From Pseudomonas asplenii (GTDB taxonomy: Bacteria; Pseudomonadota; Gammaproteobacteria; Pseudomonadales; Pseudomonadaceae), in contig NZ_JSYZ01000015.1 in NCBI RefSeq assembly GCF_001293465.1, positions 62,001 through 126,000 on the forward strand: 64,000 nucleotides of DNA, read 5' to 3'. Shown here piece by piece: positions 18,447-27,312 of the stretch (within the stretch, counting starts at the first letter, position 1; each line of letters starts with the position of its first letter). The notes under the pieces were generated by a model. That model did no database searches and was not told the DNA's origin. It worked only from the letters and a program-made list of their open reading frames with translations. Position numbers and translations under genes: made by a program.

Positions 18447-19016
18447 ATGAAAAACCTCACCCCGACGTACCTCAAGCATCACTTCCTGATCGCCATGCCG
18501 CATATGGCCGACCCGAACTTTGCGCAGACGGTGACCTATATCGTCGAGCACAGCGCAAACGGCGCCATGGGACTGGTGATCAACCGGCCGCAATCGCTGA
18601 ACCTGGCCGATATCCTCGAACAGTTGCGCCCTGATATCGACCCGCCAGCGCTGTGCCAGCATATTCCGATCTATTCCGGCGGCCCGGTGCAGACCGATCG
18701 CGGCTTCGTCCTGCACCCGATCGGCAAGACCTACCAGGCCACCGTCGAACTCGAGGGCCTGGCGCTGTCGACTTCCCAGGACGTGCTGTTCGCCATCGCC
18801 GATGGCGTCGGCCCCGAGCGCAGCCTGATCACCCTTGGCTACGCCGGCTGGGAAGCCGGACAACTGGAGGCCGAGCTGGCCGATAACGCCTGGCTGACCT
18901 GCCCGTTCTCCCCGGAAATCCTCTTCAACACCGATAGCGAAGACCGCCTGGCCGCCGCTGCCGCGCACCTGGGCGTCAACCTCAACCTGCTGACCAGCCA
19001 GGCGGGCCACGCCTGA
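18447..19016 (+). CDS. YqgE/AlgH family protein
   Basis: A 189-residue cytoplasmic protein of the YqgE/AlgH family, whose biochemical role is not settled. Hallmarks are FLIAMPHMADPNFAQTVTYIVEHSANGAMGLVINRP at the N-terminus and the GYAGWEAGQLEAELADNAWL block. I use the ATG at 18447 (MKNLTPTYLKH) because this is the family's normal start; the frame is open 12 codons further up. Its stop overlaps the ruvX start as TGATG, so the two are co-translated. Confidence 0.92.
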   Translation: MKNLTPTYLKHHFLIAMPHMADPNFAQTVTYIVEHSANGAMGLVINRPQSLNLADILEQLRPDIDPPALCQHIPIYSGGPVQTDRGFVLHPIGKTYQATVELEGLALSTSQDVLFAIADGVGPERSLITLGYAGWEAGQLEAELADNAWLTCPFSPEILFNTDSEDRLAAAAAHLGVNLNLLTSQAGHA

Positions 19017-19456
19017 TGGCCAATATCCGTCTGTTGCTGGGTTTCGACTACGGCACCCGGCAGATCGGCGTTGCCGTCGGCCAGATGGTCACCGGCCAGG
19101 CCCGCGAACTGTGCACCCTCAAGGCGCAGAACGGCGTGCCCGACTGGAACCAGGTCGAAGCCCTGATCAAGGAGTGGAAACCCGATGCGGTGGTGGTCGG
19201 CCTGCCCCTGAACATGGACGGCACGCCCAGCGAGATGTGCGCCCGCGCGGAAAAATTCGCCCGCCGCCTCAACGGCCGCTACAACGTGCCGTTCTTCACC
19301 CAGGACGAACGCCTGACCACCTTCGAGGCCAAGGGCGAACGCATGGCCAAGGGTGGGCACAAAGGCAGCTACCGCGACAACCCGGTGGACGCCATCGCCG
19401 CCAAACTGCTGCTGCAAAGCTGGATCGAAGAAAACCCCGTATCCCCCGAATCCTGA
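19016..19456 (+). CDS. ruvX: Putative pre-16S rRNA nuclease / Holliday junction resolvase YqgF (RuvX)
   Basis: RNase H-fold nuclease needed for maturing the 5' end of 16S rRNA. The 146-residue protein has the acidic LLGFDYGTRQIGVAVG at the N-terminus, VVVGLPLNMDGTPSEM in the middle, DERLTTFEA, and the C-terminal DNPVDAIAAKLLLQSW. It is coupled to yqgE by a TGATG overlap and followed by pyrR after 68 bases. Confidence 0.93.
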   Translation: MANIRLLLGFDYGTRQIGVAVGQMVTGQARELCTLKAQNGVPDWNQVEALIKEWKPDAVVVGLPLNMDGTPSEMCARAEKFARRLNGRYNVPFFTQDERLTTFEAKGERMAKGGHKGSYRDNPVDAIAAKLLLQSWIEENPVSPES

Positions 19457-19524
19457 CGGCGCCGCGCGTCGTACCGTCTCAGCCCTCGCCGCGCCTGTCG
19501 GGCGGGGCCCTTGAAGGAGCCATC

Positions 19525-20040
19525 ATGAGCCTGCCCAATCCCGCCGAACTGATCGACCAGATGGCCGTCCGCCTCAAGGCCCATCTGCAGCAGCGAGCCA
19601 TCGACAGCCCACGCTACATCGGCATCCGCACCGGCGGCGTGTGGGTCGCCCAGGCGCTGCTCAAGGCCCTGGACAGCGATTCGCCACTGGGCACCCTGGA
19701 CGTTTCCTTCTACCGCGACGACTTCAGCCAGAACGGCCTGCATCCGCAGGTACGTCCGTCGGAGCTGCCGTTCGAGATCGAAGGCCAGCACCTGGTGCTG
19801 ATCGACGACGTGCTGATGAGCGGCCGGACCATTCGCGCCGCCCTCAATGAACTGTTCGACTATGGCCGCCCGGCCAGCGTGACCCTGGTCTGCCTGCTGG
19901 ACCTGGACGCCGCCGAGTTGCCGATCCGGCCGAATGTGGTGGGGGCAACCCTGTCCCTGGCCCCCACGGAACGGGTAAAATTGTCCGGCCCCGCGCCGCT
20001 CCAGCTCGAACTTCAAGATCTGGCCCTTCAAGCACCTTAA
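19525..20040 (+). CDS. pyrR: Bifunctional pyrimidine regulatory protein / uracil phosphoribosyltransferase PyrR
   Basis: PRPP-binding regulator of pyrimidine genes. The 171-residue protein carries the phosphoribosyltransferase loop LVLIDDVLMSGRTIRAAL near residue 93 and the YIGIRTGGVWVAQAL region. The start at 19525 has a strong GAAGGAG upstream; a longer frame continuing back through ruvX is not coding. It lies 15 bases before pyrB in the pyrR-pyrB-pyrX order known in Pseudomonas, where PyrR controls this operon. Confidence 0.94.
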   Translation: MSLPNPAELIDQMAVRLKAHLQQRAIDSPRYIGIRTGGVWVAQALLKALDSDSPLGTLDVSFYRDDFSQNGLHPQVRPSELPFEIEGQHLVLIDDVLMSGRTIRAALNELFDYGRPASVTLVCLLDLDAAELPIRPNVVGATLSLAPTERVKLSGPAPLQLELQDLALQAP

Positions 20041-20055
20041 AAAGAGTCCTCTGCG

Positions 20056-21060
20056 ATGACGCCTCCAGACGCCAAGCGCCCCCTGCAGCTCAATGATCAG
20101 GGCCAGCTGCGCCACTTCCTGTCACTCGACGGCCTGCCCCGCGAGCTGCTGACCGAAATCCTCGACACCGCCGACTCGTTCCTCGAGGTCGGTGCCCGGG
20201 CGGTGAAGAAAGTCCCGCTGCTGCGTGGCAAGACCGTGTGCAACGTGTTCTTCGAGAACTCCACCCGCACCCGCACCACCTTCGAACTGGCGGCCCAGCG
20301 GCTGTCGGCCGACGTGATCTCGCTGAACGTGTCGACCTCGTCCGCGAGCAAGGGCGAAACCCTGCTCGATACCCTGCGCAATCTCGAAGCCATGGCCGCC
20401 GACATGTTCGTGGTGCGCCATTCCGACTCCGGTGCCGCGCACTTCATCGCCGAACACGTCTGCCCGCAGGTGGCGATCATCAACGGCGGCGACGGCCGCC
20501 ACGCCCACCCGACCCAGGGCATGCTCGACATGCTGACCATCCGTCGGCACAAGGGCGGCTTCGAGAACCTCTCGGTGGCGATCGTCGGCGACATCCTGCA
20601 CTCGCGGGTCGCCCGCTCGAACATGCTCGCGCTCAAGACCCTGGGCTGCCCGGATATCCGCGTGATCGCACCCAAGACGCTGGTGCCGATCGGTATCGAG
20701 CAGTACGGCGTGAAGGTCTACACCGACATGACCGAAGGTCTCAAGGATGTCGACGTGGTGATCATGCTGCGCCTGCAGCGCGAGCGCATGACCGGCGGCC
20801 TGCTGCCCAGCGAGGGCGAGTTCTACCGCCTGTTCGGCCTGACCACCACGCGCCTGGCCGGCGCCAAGCCGGATGCCATCGTCATGCATCCGGGCCCGAT
20901 CAACCGCGGCGTGGAGATCGAATCGGCGGTGGCCGACGGTCCGCGTTCGGTCATCCTCAACCAGGTTACCTACGGCATCGCCGTACGCATGGCCGTATTG
21001 TCCATGGCCATGAGCGGGCAGACTGCCCAGCGCCAATTCGAGCAGGAGAACGCCCAGTGA
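20056..21060 (+). CDS. pyrB: Aspartate carbamoyltransferase catalytic chain PyrB
   Basis: Condenses carbamoyl phosphate with aspartate, the first committed step of UMP synthesis. The 334-residue protein has the carbamoyl-phosphate loop STRTRTTFE near residue 76, SASKGET, HPTQGMLD and VMHPGPINRG. The N-terminus is longer than that of the E. coli chain, as is typical of Pseudomonas, where nucleotide effectors act on PyrB assembled with PyrX. No pyrI is present. The stop overlaps the pyrX start as GTGA. Confidence 0.96.
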   Translation: MTPPDAKRPLQLNDQGQLRHFLSLDGLPRELLTEILDTADSFLEVGARAVKKVPLLRGKTVCNVFFENSTRTRTTFELAAQRLSADVISLNVSTSSASKGETLLDTLRNLEAMAADMFVVRHSDSGAAHFIAEHVCPQVAIINGGDGRHAHPTQGMLDMLTIRRHKGGFENLSVAIVGDILHSRVARSNMLALKTLGCPDIRVIAPKTLVPIGIEQYGVKVYTDMTEGLKDVDVVIMLRLQRERMTGGLLPSEGEFYRLFGLTTTRLAGAKPDAIVMHPGPINRGVEIESAVADGPRSVILNQVTYGIAVRMAVLSMAMSGQTAQRQFEQENAQ

Positions 21061-22328
21061 AGCTCAGCATTATCGGCGCCCGCGTCATTGACCCGAGCAG
21101 CGGCCTGGACCAGGTCAGCGACCTGCACCTGGAAGCCGGCCGGATCGTCGCCATCGGCACCGCACCGGCCGGTTTCGAGCCAAGCGAAAGCCTTGACGCC
21201 AAGGGCCTGGTCGCCGCCCCCGGGCTGGTCGACCTGAACGTCGCCCTGCGCGAGCCGGGCTACAGCCGCAAGGGCAGCATCGCCAGCGAAACCCGCGCCG
21301 CCGCCGCCGGCGGTGTCACCAGCCTGTGCTGCCCGCCACGGACCAAGCCGGTACTCGACACTTCGGCAGTCGCCGAACTGATCCTCGACCGTGCCCGTGA
21401 GGCCGGCAATACCAAGGTGTTCCCGATCGGTGCCCTGAGCAAGGGCCTGGAAGGCGAGCAACTGGCGGAACTGGTGGCCCTGCGTGATGCCGGCTGCGTG
21501 GCGTTCGGCAACGGCCTGAACAGCTTCCGCAACACCCGCACCCTGTGCCGGGCCCTGGAATACGCGGCCACGTTCGACCTGACGGTGGTGTTCCACTCCC
21601 AGGACCACGATCTGGCCGAAGGCGGCCTGGCCCACGAAGGCGCGACCGCCAGCTTCCTCGGCCTGCCGGGCATCCCGGAAACCGCCGAGACCGTGGCCCT
21701 GGCCCGTGACCTGCTGCTGGTCGAGCAGACCGGCGTACGCGCGCACTTCAGCCAGCTGACCAGCGCCCGCGGCGCGGCCCTGATCGCCCAGGCCCAGGCC
21801 AAGGGCCTGCGGGTTACCGCCGACGTGGCGCTGTACCAGTTGATCCTCACCGACGAAGCGCTGATCGACTTCTCCAGCCTGTACCACGTGCAACCGCCGC
21901 TGCGCACCCGCGCCGACCGCGATGGCCTGCGCGAGGCGGTGAAGTCCGGGGTGATCGGCGCCATCTCCAGTCACCACCAGCCTCACGAGCGTGACGCCAA
22001 GCTGGCACCGTTCGGCGCGACCGAGCCGGGCATCAGCAGCGTCGAACTGCTGCTGCCGCTGGCCCTGACCCTGGTGGAAGACGGCCTGCTCGACCTGCCA
22101 ACCCTGCTCGCCCGACTGAGCGCCGGACCGGCCGATGCCCTGCGCCTGCCGGCGGGCAAACTGGCGGTGGGGGCCGCGGCGGACCTGGTGCTGTTCGATC
22201 CGGGCACCTCCACCGTGGCCGGCGAGCAGTGGCTGTCACGCGGCGAGAACTGCCCGTTCATCGGGCATGCGCTCCCGGGGACGGTGCGTTACACGCTGAT
22301 GGATGGGCGGATTACCCACCAGGCGTAA
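21057..22328 (+). CDS. pyrX: Dihydroorotase-like, non-catalytic PyrX (PyrC')
   Basis: Structural partner of PyrB in a dodecameric aspartate carbamoyltransferase. The 423-residue protein has an amidohydrolase fold. The metal-binding HxH of active dihydroorotases is replaced in VDLNVALREPGY, where Asn and Ala stand in for the two histidines, so catalysis is not expected. This matches the known pseudo-dihydroorotase of Pseudomonas. The start is a GTG overlapping the pyrB stop; the true catalytic PyrC must be encoded elsewhere. Confidence 0.94.
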   Translation: MKLSIIGARVIDPSSGLDQVSDLHLEAGRIVAIGTAPAGFEPSESLDAKGLVAAPGLVDLNVALREPGYSRKGSIASETRAAAAGGVTSLCCPPRTKPVLDTSAVAELILDRAREAGNTKVFPIGALSKGLEGEQLAELVALRDAGCVAFGNGLNSFRNTRTLCRALEYAATFDLTVVFHSQDHDLAEGGLAHEGATASFLGLPGIPETAETVALARDLLLVEQTGVRAHFSQLTSARGAALIAQAQAKGLRVTADVALYQLILTDEALIDFSSLYHVQPPLRTRADRDGLREAVKSGVIGAISSHHQPHERDAKLAPFGATEPGISSVELLLPLALTLVEDGLLDLPTLLARLSAGPADALRLPAGKLAVGAAADLVLFDPGTSTVAGEQWLSRGENCPFIGHALPGTVRYTLMDGRITHQA

Positions 22329-22343
22329 AAACCGTGGTGCCCC

Positions 22344-22431
22344 TTCGCGGGCAAGCCGCGCGCCTACAATTGCGCGTGTACGCAGCGCTTGTGTACGACA
22401 CCGCCCTGTAGGAGCGCGGCTCGCCCGCGAA
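22344..22431. repeat. Inverted pair of REP elements after pyrX
   Basis: Two 24-base REP copies in opposite orientation, 22344-22367 and 22408-22431, lie between the convergent ends of pyrX and the TM2 gene. They could fold as two hairpins or one large one. This position between convergent genes is typical for Pseudomonas BIMEs. Confidence 0.88.
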
Positions 22432-22459
22432 GGGAACACCGCAACCCCCAGCGAAAATC

Positions 22460-22879
22460 TCACCCCCGTCCGCTGTTCCTCAGCGAAATCTGGTCATTCA
22501 ACGTCCAAAAGTCATACAGCACCCCGAGCCCCAGCAGCCCGCCGGTCACCAGATACAACAGCCCGGTGATCCACTTGCCCTGGTACATGCGGTGCACACC
22601 GAAGATGCCGAGAAAGGTCAGCAACAACCAGGCGACGGTATAGTCCAGCGGACCCGGGGTAAAACGCAGATCGGCCTCGCGATCCATGCCCGGAATCAGG
22701 AACACGTCGATCAGCCAGCCGATCCCCAGCAGGCCAAACGTACAAAACCAGATCGTCCCGGTCACCGGCTTGCCGTAGTAGAAGCGATGGGAACCGGTAA
22801 AACCGAAGATCCACAGCAAATACCCGAGAAAAACGTTGTGGGTATTGGCCAGGGTGCCATCGTGCCGATAGCTGTTCAT
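22460..22879 (-). CDS. TM2-domain membrane protein with two tandem repeats
   Basis: Small inner-membrane protein of 139 residues; function unknown. Residues about 15-60 form a TM2 domain (two helices around FGFTGSHRFYYGKPVTGTIW, then GLLGIGWLIDVFLIP). Residues about 78-128 repeat the pattern (FLGIFGVHRMYQGKWITGLLY, then GGLLGLGVLYDFWTL). Each half keeps the G-x-HR-x-Y-x-GK core, so the gene looks like an internal duplication giving four helices. It stands alone between pyrX (convergent) and an NlpC/P60 gene (divergent, 251 bases apart). Confidence 0.82.
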   Translation of the reverse strand: MNSYRHDGTLANTHNVFLGYLLWIFGFTGSHRFYYGKPVTGTIWFCTFGLLGIGWLIDVFLIPGMDREADLRFTPGPLDYTVAWLLLTFLGIFGVHRMYQGKWITGLLYLVTGGLLGLGVLYDFWTLNDQISLRNSGRG

Positions 22880-23130
22880 GAATGTCCTCTCCGAGCGCGA
22901 TAGATAAATTTTTCGTCTTTTTTTGTGACTTTTTTACTGTCTCAAAACATGTAACAGAGTCTTGCTGAAAATCGCTGAAAGCCTTGCCGCACCTGGCTTG
23001 CGCGTGACCCATGGGTCTCTTTTCGGCGGCGCAGAGCGCTTTTGCCTCCTGTATAGAGTCGACAAACGGCCTCGGAAAGACCTGCAAGCTGTTATAAAGT
23101 TGCGCGCTAAATCCATATGAGCCTTGCCTA

Positions 23131-23787
23131 ATGCGACCATTTTTCAAGACATGGCTGACCATTTGCCTTTTGATGCCACTGGCCGCCCACGCCACCAATC
23201 GTGAGCAACGTCTTCCCAATATCGACGGCCACACTGCAAAGTCACCTGCAGCTGTCGCCAAAATTTCCGAGATCAGTGCTCCTGGCAGCAAACACCCTGG
23301 CAGGCATAACAGCCACGGTAAAGTGAAACAGGCCGAGCTCACCGCAGCCGTTGCCGGTGCACCGAACAGCAAGCAGAGCAGCGCCGCCCTGAGCCGCGCG
23401 GTGAATGTGCTGGGCACTCCCTATCGCTGGGGTGGCAGCAGCCCGAGCAAGGGCTTCGACTGCAGCGGGCTGGTCAAGTACGCCTATAACGGTGTCGCCG
23501 CCAGCGACCTGCCCCGCACCTCCAACGCCATGGCCTCCGGTCACGGCCAGAAGGTCGATCGCAAGGACCTGAAGCCGGGTGACCTGCTGTTCTTCAACAT
23601 CAAGAGCCGCAAGGTCAACCACGTTGCCATCTACCTGGGCAACGACCGCTTCATCCATGCCCCGCGTCGCGGCAAGTCGGTGACCATCGACACCCTGAAG
23701 AAGCCCTACTGGGCCAGCCACTACGCAGTCGCCAAGCGGGTGATCGCGAAGGAACAGACCGGCCACATGCGGGTCGTCCAGCGCTGA
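23131..23787 (+). CDS. NlpC/P60 family cell-wall hydrolase, exported
   Basis: Likely peptidoglycan endopeptidase. Of 218 residues, 1-22 form a signal peptide (FKTWLTICLLMPLAAHA). A basic, low-complexity linker runs to about 85. The catalytic domain has Cys111 in FDCSGLVKY, His164 in NHVAIYLG and His176 in FIHAPRRG, the expected Cys-His-polar set. The upstream 22880-23130 region is A+T-rich with T-runs and a TATAAA near 23093. No clear Shine-Dalgarno precedes the ATG. It is convergent with pilT. Confidence 0.88.
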   Translation: MRPFFKTWLTICLLMPLAAHATNREQRLPNIDGHTAKSPAAVAKISEISAPGSKHPGRHNSHGKVKQAELTAAVAGAPNSKQSSAALSRAVNVLGTPYRWGGSSPSKGFDCSGLVKYAYNGVAASDLPRTSNAMASGHGQKVDRKDLKPGDLLFFNIKSRKVNHVAIYLGNDRFIHAPRRGKSVTIDTLKKPYWASHYAVAKRVIAKEQTGHMRVVQR

Positions 23788-23838
23788 GCCTGAAGCCCTG
23801 CGCGTCAGCCAGGGCATGACCGATCAGACAACGCTGCT

Positions 23839-24873
23839 CTAGAAGTTGTCGGGAATCTTCGCCTTCTCGCGGGCACTGTCGCGGGCGATCAGGCCCTTGG
23901 CCAGCAGATCCTTGAGGCACATGTCCAGCGTCTGCATGCCCAGGGAGCCGCCGGTCTGGATCGACGAGTACATCTGCGCCACCTTGTCCTCGCGGATCAG
24001 GTTGCGAATCGCCGGGGTGCCCAGCATGATTTCGTGGGCCGCCACCCGGCCGCCGCCGATCTTTTTCAGCAGGCTCTGGGAAATCACCGCCTGCAACGAC
24101 TCGGAGAGCATCGAGCGGACCATGGATTTCTCCTCCGCCGGGAACACGTCGACCACCCGGTCGATGGTCTTCGCCGCCGAAGTGGTGTGCAGGGTGCCGA
24201 ACACCAGGTGCCCGGTTTCCGCGGCGGTCAGCGCCAGGCGGATGGTTTCCAGGTCGCGCATCTCGCCCACCAGGATCACGTCCGGGTCTTCACGCAGGGC
24301 CGAGCGCAGGGCCGCGGAGAAGCTCTGGGTATCGCGGTGCACCTCACGCTGGTTGACCAGGCATTTCTTCGATTCGTGGACGAACTCGATCGGGTCCTCG
24401 ATGGTGAGGATATGGTGGTGCCGGTTGTTGTTCAGGTGATCGATCATCGCCGCCAGGGTGGTCGACTTGCCCGAGCCGGTCGGCCCGGTCACCAGCACCA
24501 GGCCACGGGGCACCTCGGTGATCTTGCGGAACACCTCGCCCATGCCCAGGTCGTCCATGGTCAGGACTTTCGACGGAATGGTACGGAATACCGCACCCGC
24601 GCCACGGTTCTGGTTGAAGGCATTGACCCGGAAGCGCGCCACACCCGGCACCTCGAAGGAGAAGTCGGTTTCCAGGAACTCCTCGTAGTCCTTGCGCTGG
24701 CGGTCATTCATGATGTCATAGATCAGATCATGGACCTGCTTGTGGTCCAGCGCCGGCAGGTTGATCCGGCGCACGTCGCCATCGACCCGGATCATCGGTG
24801 GCAACCCGGCCGAGAGATGCAAGTCCGACGCGCCCTGTTTGGCGCTAAAGGCCAGCAGCTCGGTGATATCCAT
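23839..24873 (-). CDS. pilT: Type IV pilus retraction ATPase PilT
   Basis: Hexameric motor that disassembles pili during twitching. The 344-residue length is exactly typical. It starts MDITELLAFSAKQGASDLHLS, with Walker A GPTGSGKSTT near residue 131, Walker B DVILVGEMRDLET, the His box HTTSAAKTIDR, and the retraction AIRNLIRE motif near the C-terminus. I prefer the ATG at 24873 to one four codons earlier. It is divergent from yggS. The paralogue pilU, which follows pilT in P. aeruginosa, is not here. Confidence 0.96.
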   Translation of the reverse strand: MDITELLAFSAKQGASDLHLSAGLPPMIRVDGDVRRINLPALDHKQVHDLIYDIMNDRQRKDYEEFLETDFSFEVPGVARFRVNAFNQNRGAGAVFRTIPSKVLTMDDLGMGEVFRKITEVPRGLVLVTGPTGSGKSTTLAAMIDHLNNNRHHHILTIEDPIEFVHESKKCLVNQREVHRDTQSFSAALRSALREDPDVILVGEMRDLETIRLALTAAETGHLVFGTLHTTSAAKTIDRVVDVFPAEEKSMVRSMLSESLQAVISQSLLKKIGGGRVAAHEIMLGTPAIRNLIREDKVAQMYSSIQTGGSLGMQTLDMCLKDLLAKGLIARDSAREKAKIPDNF

Positions 24874-24929
24874 GAGACTCCCCAATACAGGTAGAATGCC
24901 GCAGACTTTTGAACTGCGGGCGAGATTGA

Positions 24930-25616
24930 ATGACCACGATAGCAGACAACATTGCCTCCGTTGCAGCCCGTATCCGCGCCGCCGCCCTGGCCGCAGGCCG
25001 CGATGCCGCCGACGTCCACCTGCTCGCCGTGAGCAAGACCAAGCCCGCCGCCGCCATTCGCGAAGCCCATGCCGCAGGCGTCAGGGACTTCGGCGAGAAC
25101 TACCTGCAGGAAGCCCTCGGCAAACAGGCCGAATTGACCGACCTGCCCTTGAGTTGGCACTTTATCGGCCCCATTCAATCGAACAAGACTCGAGCCATTG
25201 CCGAGCATTTCGACTGGGTGCATTCCGTGGATCGCCTGAAAATCGCACAACGCCTGTCCGAACAACGTCCGGCCGGCCTGCCACCACTGAATATCTGCAT
25301 TCAGGTCAACGTCAGCGGCGAGGCCAGCAAATCCGGATGCACTCCGGCCGACCTGCCGGCCCTGGCCGCCGCCATCGGCCAACTGCCGAACCTGGTGCTG
25401 CGCGGCCTGATGGCGATCCCCGAACCCACCGAAGAGCGTGCCGCACAAGACGCCGCGTTCGCCACCGTGCGAACCTTGCAGAACAGCCTCGACCTGCCGC
25501 TCGACACACTTTCCATGGGCATGAGCCACGACCTCGAGTCGGCCATTGCCCAAGGCGCCACCTGGGTGCGGATCGGTACCGCCCTGTTTGGCGCCCGCGA
25601 CTACGGCCAGGCCTGA
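24930..25616 (+). CDS. yggS: YggS-family pyridoxal phosphate homeostasis protein
   Basis: PLP-binding protein that keeps vitamin B6 and amino-acid pools balanced; no catalytic activity is established. The 228-residue protein has the PLP lysine in LLAVSKTKP near residue 35, FGENYLQEA, HFIGPIQSNK, and SMGMSHDLESAIAQGATWVRIGTALFG. It leads a three-gene run with proC (33-base gap) and yggT, the arrangement found across gammaproteobacteria. Confidence 0.95.
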   Translation: MTTIADNIASVAARIRAAALAAGRDAADVHLLAVSKTKPAAAIREAHAAGVRDFGENYLQEALGKQAELTDLPLSWHFIGPIQSNKTRAIAEHFDWVHSVDRLKIAQRLSEQRPAGLPPLNICIQVNVSGEASKSGCTPADLPALAAAIGQLPNLVLRGLMAIPEPTEERAAQDAAFATVRTLQNSLDLPLDTLSMGMSHDLESAIAQGATWVRIGTALFGARDYGQA

Positions 25617-25649
25617 AAGGGCCCCACACACTCTTTCCAAGGATCCTTC

Positions 25650-26468
25650 ATGAGCAAGAATCGAATCACCTTCATCGGCGCCGGCAACATGGCAGCCAGC
25701 CTGATCGGCGGTCTGCGTGCCGAAGGCCTGGATGCCGCCCTGATTCGCGCCAGCGATCCGGGCGCCGAGACCCGTGCGCGGGTGGCTGCCGAACACGGCA
25801 TCGACGTGTTCGCCGACAACGCCGAGGCCGTCCAGGGCGCGGACGTGGTGGTGCTGGCGGTCAAGCCACAGGCCATGAAGGCCGTGTGCGAGGCCTTGCG
25901 CCCCAGCCTCAGGCCCAACCAGCTGGTGGTGTCGATTGCCGCCGGCATCACCTGTGCCAGCCTGAACAACTGGCTCGGCGAACAACCGGTGGTGCGCTGC
26001 ATGCCCAACACCCCGTCGCTGCTGCGCAGAGGCGTCAGCGGCCTGTACGCCACCCACCAGGTGTCGGACGAACAGCGCCAGCAGGCACAGACCCTGCTGT
26101 CGGCCGTCGGCTCGGCCCTGTGGCTGGATGAAGAACGGCAGCTGGACGCGGTCACCGCAGTATCCGGCAGCGGCCCGGCCTATTTCTTCCTGCTCATCGA
26201 GGCCATGACCGCCGCCGGCGAGAAACTCGGCCTGCCACGTGAAATCGCCACCCAACTGAGCCAGCAGACCGCCTTAGGCGCCGCCCACATGGCCGTCGCC
26301 AGCGACGTGGATGCCGCCGAACTGCGCCGTCGGGTGACTTCCCCGGCCGGCACCACCGAAGCGGCGATCAAGACCTTCCAGGCCGGCGGCTTCGAAGCCC
26401 TGGTAGACAAGGCGCTCGCCGCCGCCGCCCAGCGTTCGGCCGAAATGGCCGAGCAGCTCGGTCAGTAA
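25650..26468 (+). CDS. proC: Pyrroline-5-carboxylate reductase ProC
   Basis: Reduces pyrroline-5-carboxylate to proline with NAD(P)H. The 272-residue protein has the Rossmann start ITFIGAGNMAASLIGGL, VVLAVKPQAMK, MPNTPSLLRRGVSGLY, and the C-terminal signature VTAVSGSGPAYFFLLIEAM with RRVTSPAGTTEAAIKTF. A GGATCC ribosome site lies upstream, between yggS and yggT. Confidence 0.96.
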   Translation: MSKNRITFIGAGNMAASLIGGLRAEGLDAALIRASDPGAETRARVAAEHGIDVFADNAEAVQGADVVVLAVKPQAMKAVCEALRPSLRPNQLVVSIAAGITCASLNNWLGEQPVVRCMPNTPSLLRRGVSGLYATHQVSDEQRQQAQTLLSAVGSALWLDEERQLDAVTAVSGSGPAYFFLLIEAMTAAGEKLGLPREIATQLSQQTALGAAHMAVASDVDAAELRRRVTSPAGTTEAAIKTFQAGGFEALVDKALAAAAQRSAEMAEQLGQ

Positions 26469-26485
26469 CTTTCGGGGGAATACTG

Positions 26486-27076
26486 ATGTTTGCACTCAAT
26501 AGCGCTGCCATCTTCGTCATCCAGACCCTGGGCAGCCTGTATCTGCTGGTGGTTCTGTTGCGTTTCATCCTGCAACTGGTACGGGCCAACTTCTACAACC
26601 CGCTCTGCCAGTTCACCGTCAAGGCCACCCAGCCGCTGCTCAAGCCGATGCGCCGGGTGATTCCGAGCCTGTTCGGCCTGGACATGTCGTCGCTGGTGCT
26701 GGCGATCATCGTGCAGATGCTGCTGATGGCGGTGATCCTGCTGCTCAGCTACGGCGTGGCCGGCAATATCGCCTACCTGCTGATCTGGGCGATCATCGGC
26801 GTCACCTCGCTGTTCCTCAAGGTGTTCTTCTTCGCCATGATCATCAGCGTGATCCTCTCCTGGGTCGCCCCGAGCAGCCATAGCCCGGCGGCCGAGCTGG
26901 TGTACCAGATCAGCGAGCCGGTGCTGGCGCCGTTCCGCAAGATCGTGCCGAACCTGGGCGGGCTGGATATCTCGCCGATCCTGGCATTCCTGGTGATCCA
27001 GCTGCTGCAGAGCTATGTGATCCCGCCGCTGGCGGTGATGAGCGGCATGCCTGAAGTGCTGTTCCGCCTGATCTGA
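26486..27076 (+). CDS. YggT family integral membrane protein
   Basis: Inner-membrane protein of 196 residues with two YGGT repeats (about 5-90 and 100-190), each a pair of hydrophobic helices around a FYNPL or APFRK amphipathic stretch. Function is not established. It follows proC by 17 bases and ends the operon before a REP pair. Confidence 0.9.
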   Translation: MFALNSAAIFVIQTLGSLYLLVVLLRFILQLVRANFYNPLCQFTVKATQPLLKPMRRVIPSLFGLDMSSLVLAIIVQMLLMAVILLLSYGVAGNIAYLLIWAIIGVTSLFLKVFFFAMIISVILSWVAPSSHSPAAELVYQISEPVLAPFRKIVPNLGGLDISPILAFLVIQLLQSYVIPPLAVMSGMPEVLFRLI

Positions 27077-27084
27077 CGCAACCC

Positions 27085-27158
27085 CTGTGGGAGCGGGCTG
27101 GCCCGCGAAGCTATCAGCGGCCTCAAGGGCCCATCCGCGGGCAAGCCCGCTCCCACAG
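27085..27158. repeat. Inverted pair of REP elements after yggT
   Basis: The 23-base copy at 27085-27107 and its reverse at 27136-27158 are identical except for one base. They flank a 28-base centre directly after the yggT stop. The rest of the gap to metX (27159-27312) has no recognisable riboswitch or repeat. Confidence 0.9.
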
Positions 27159-27312
27159 TCTGCCCCCAAGGGTTGGATGGGTGTCCAACTTCCTGGGAGC
27201 AGTCCACTCCAGGCTTCTGTTTTTGCGCAAATCGCCACCCGGTCGGGCCTTTGCTTGCCGCTGATCCCCCCGCTCATTAGACTTACGCCTCATTCAAGCG
27301 TGAGCAGGGTCG

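Noticed and set aside
20238..21056. A long N-terminal extension in frame with pyrX through pyrB
   Set aside because: The stretch is an out-of-frame reading of pyrB; the GTG at 21057 overlapping the pyrB stop gives the known 423-residue PyrX.
27159..27312. Possible riboswitch upstream of metX
   Set aside because: I could not find the conserved core of any SAM riboswitch class, and the only structure nearby is the REP pair after yggT.
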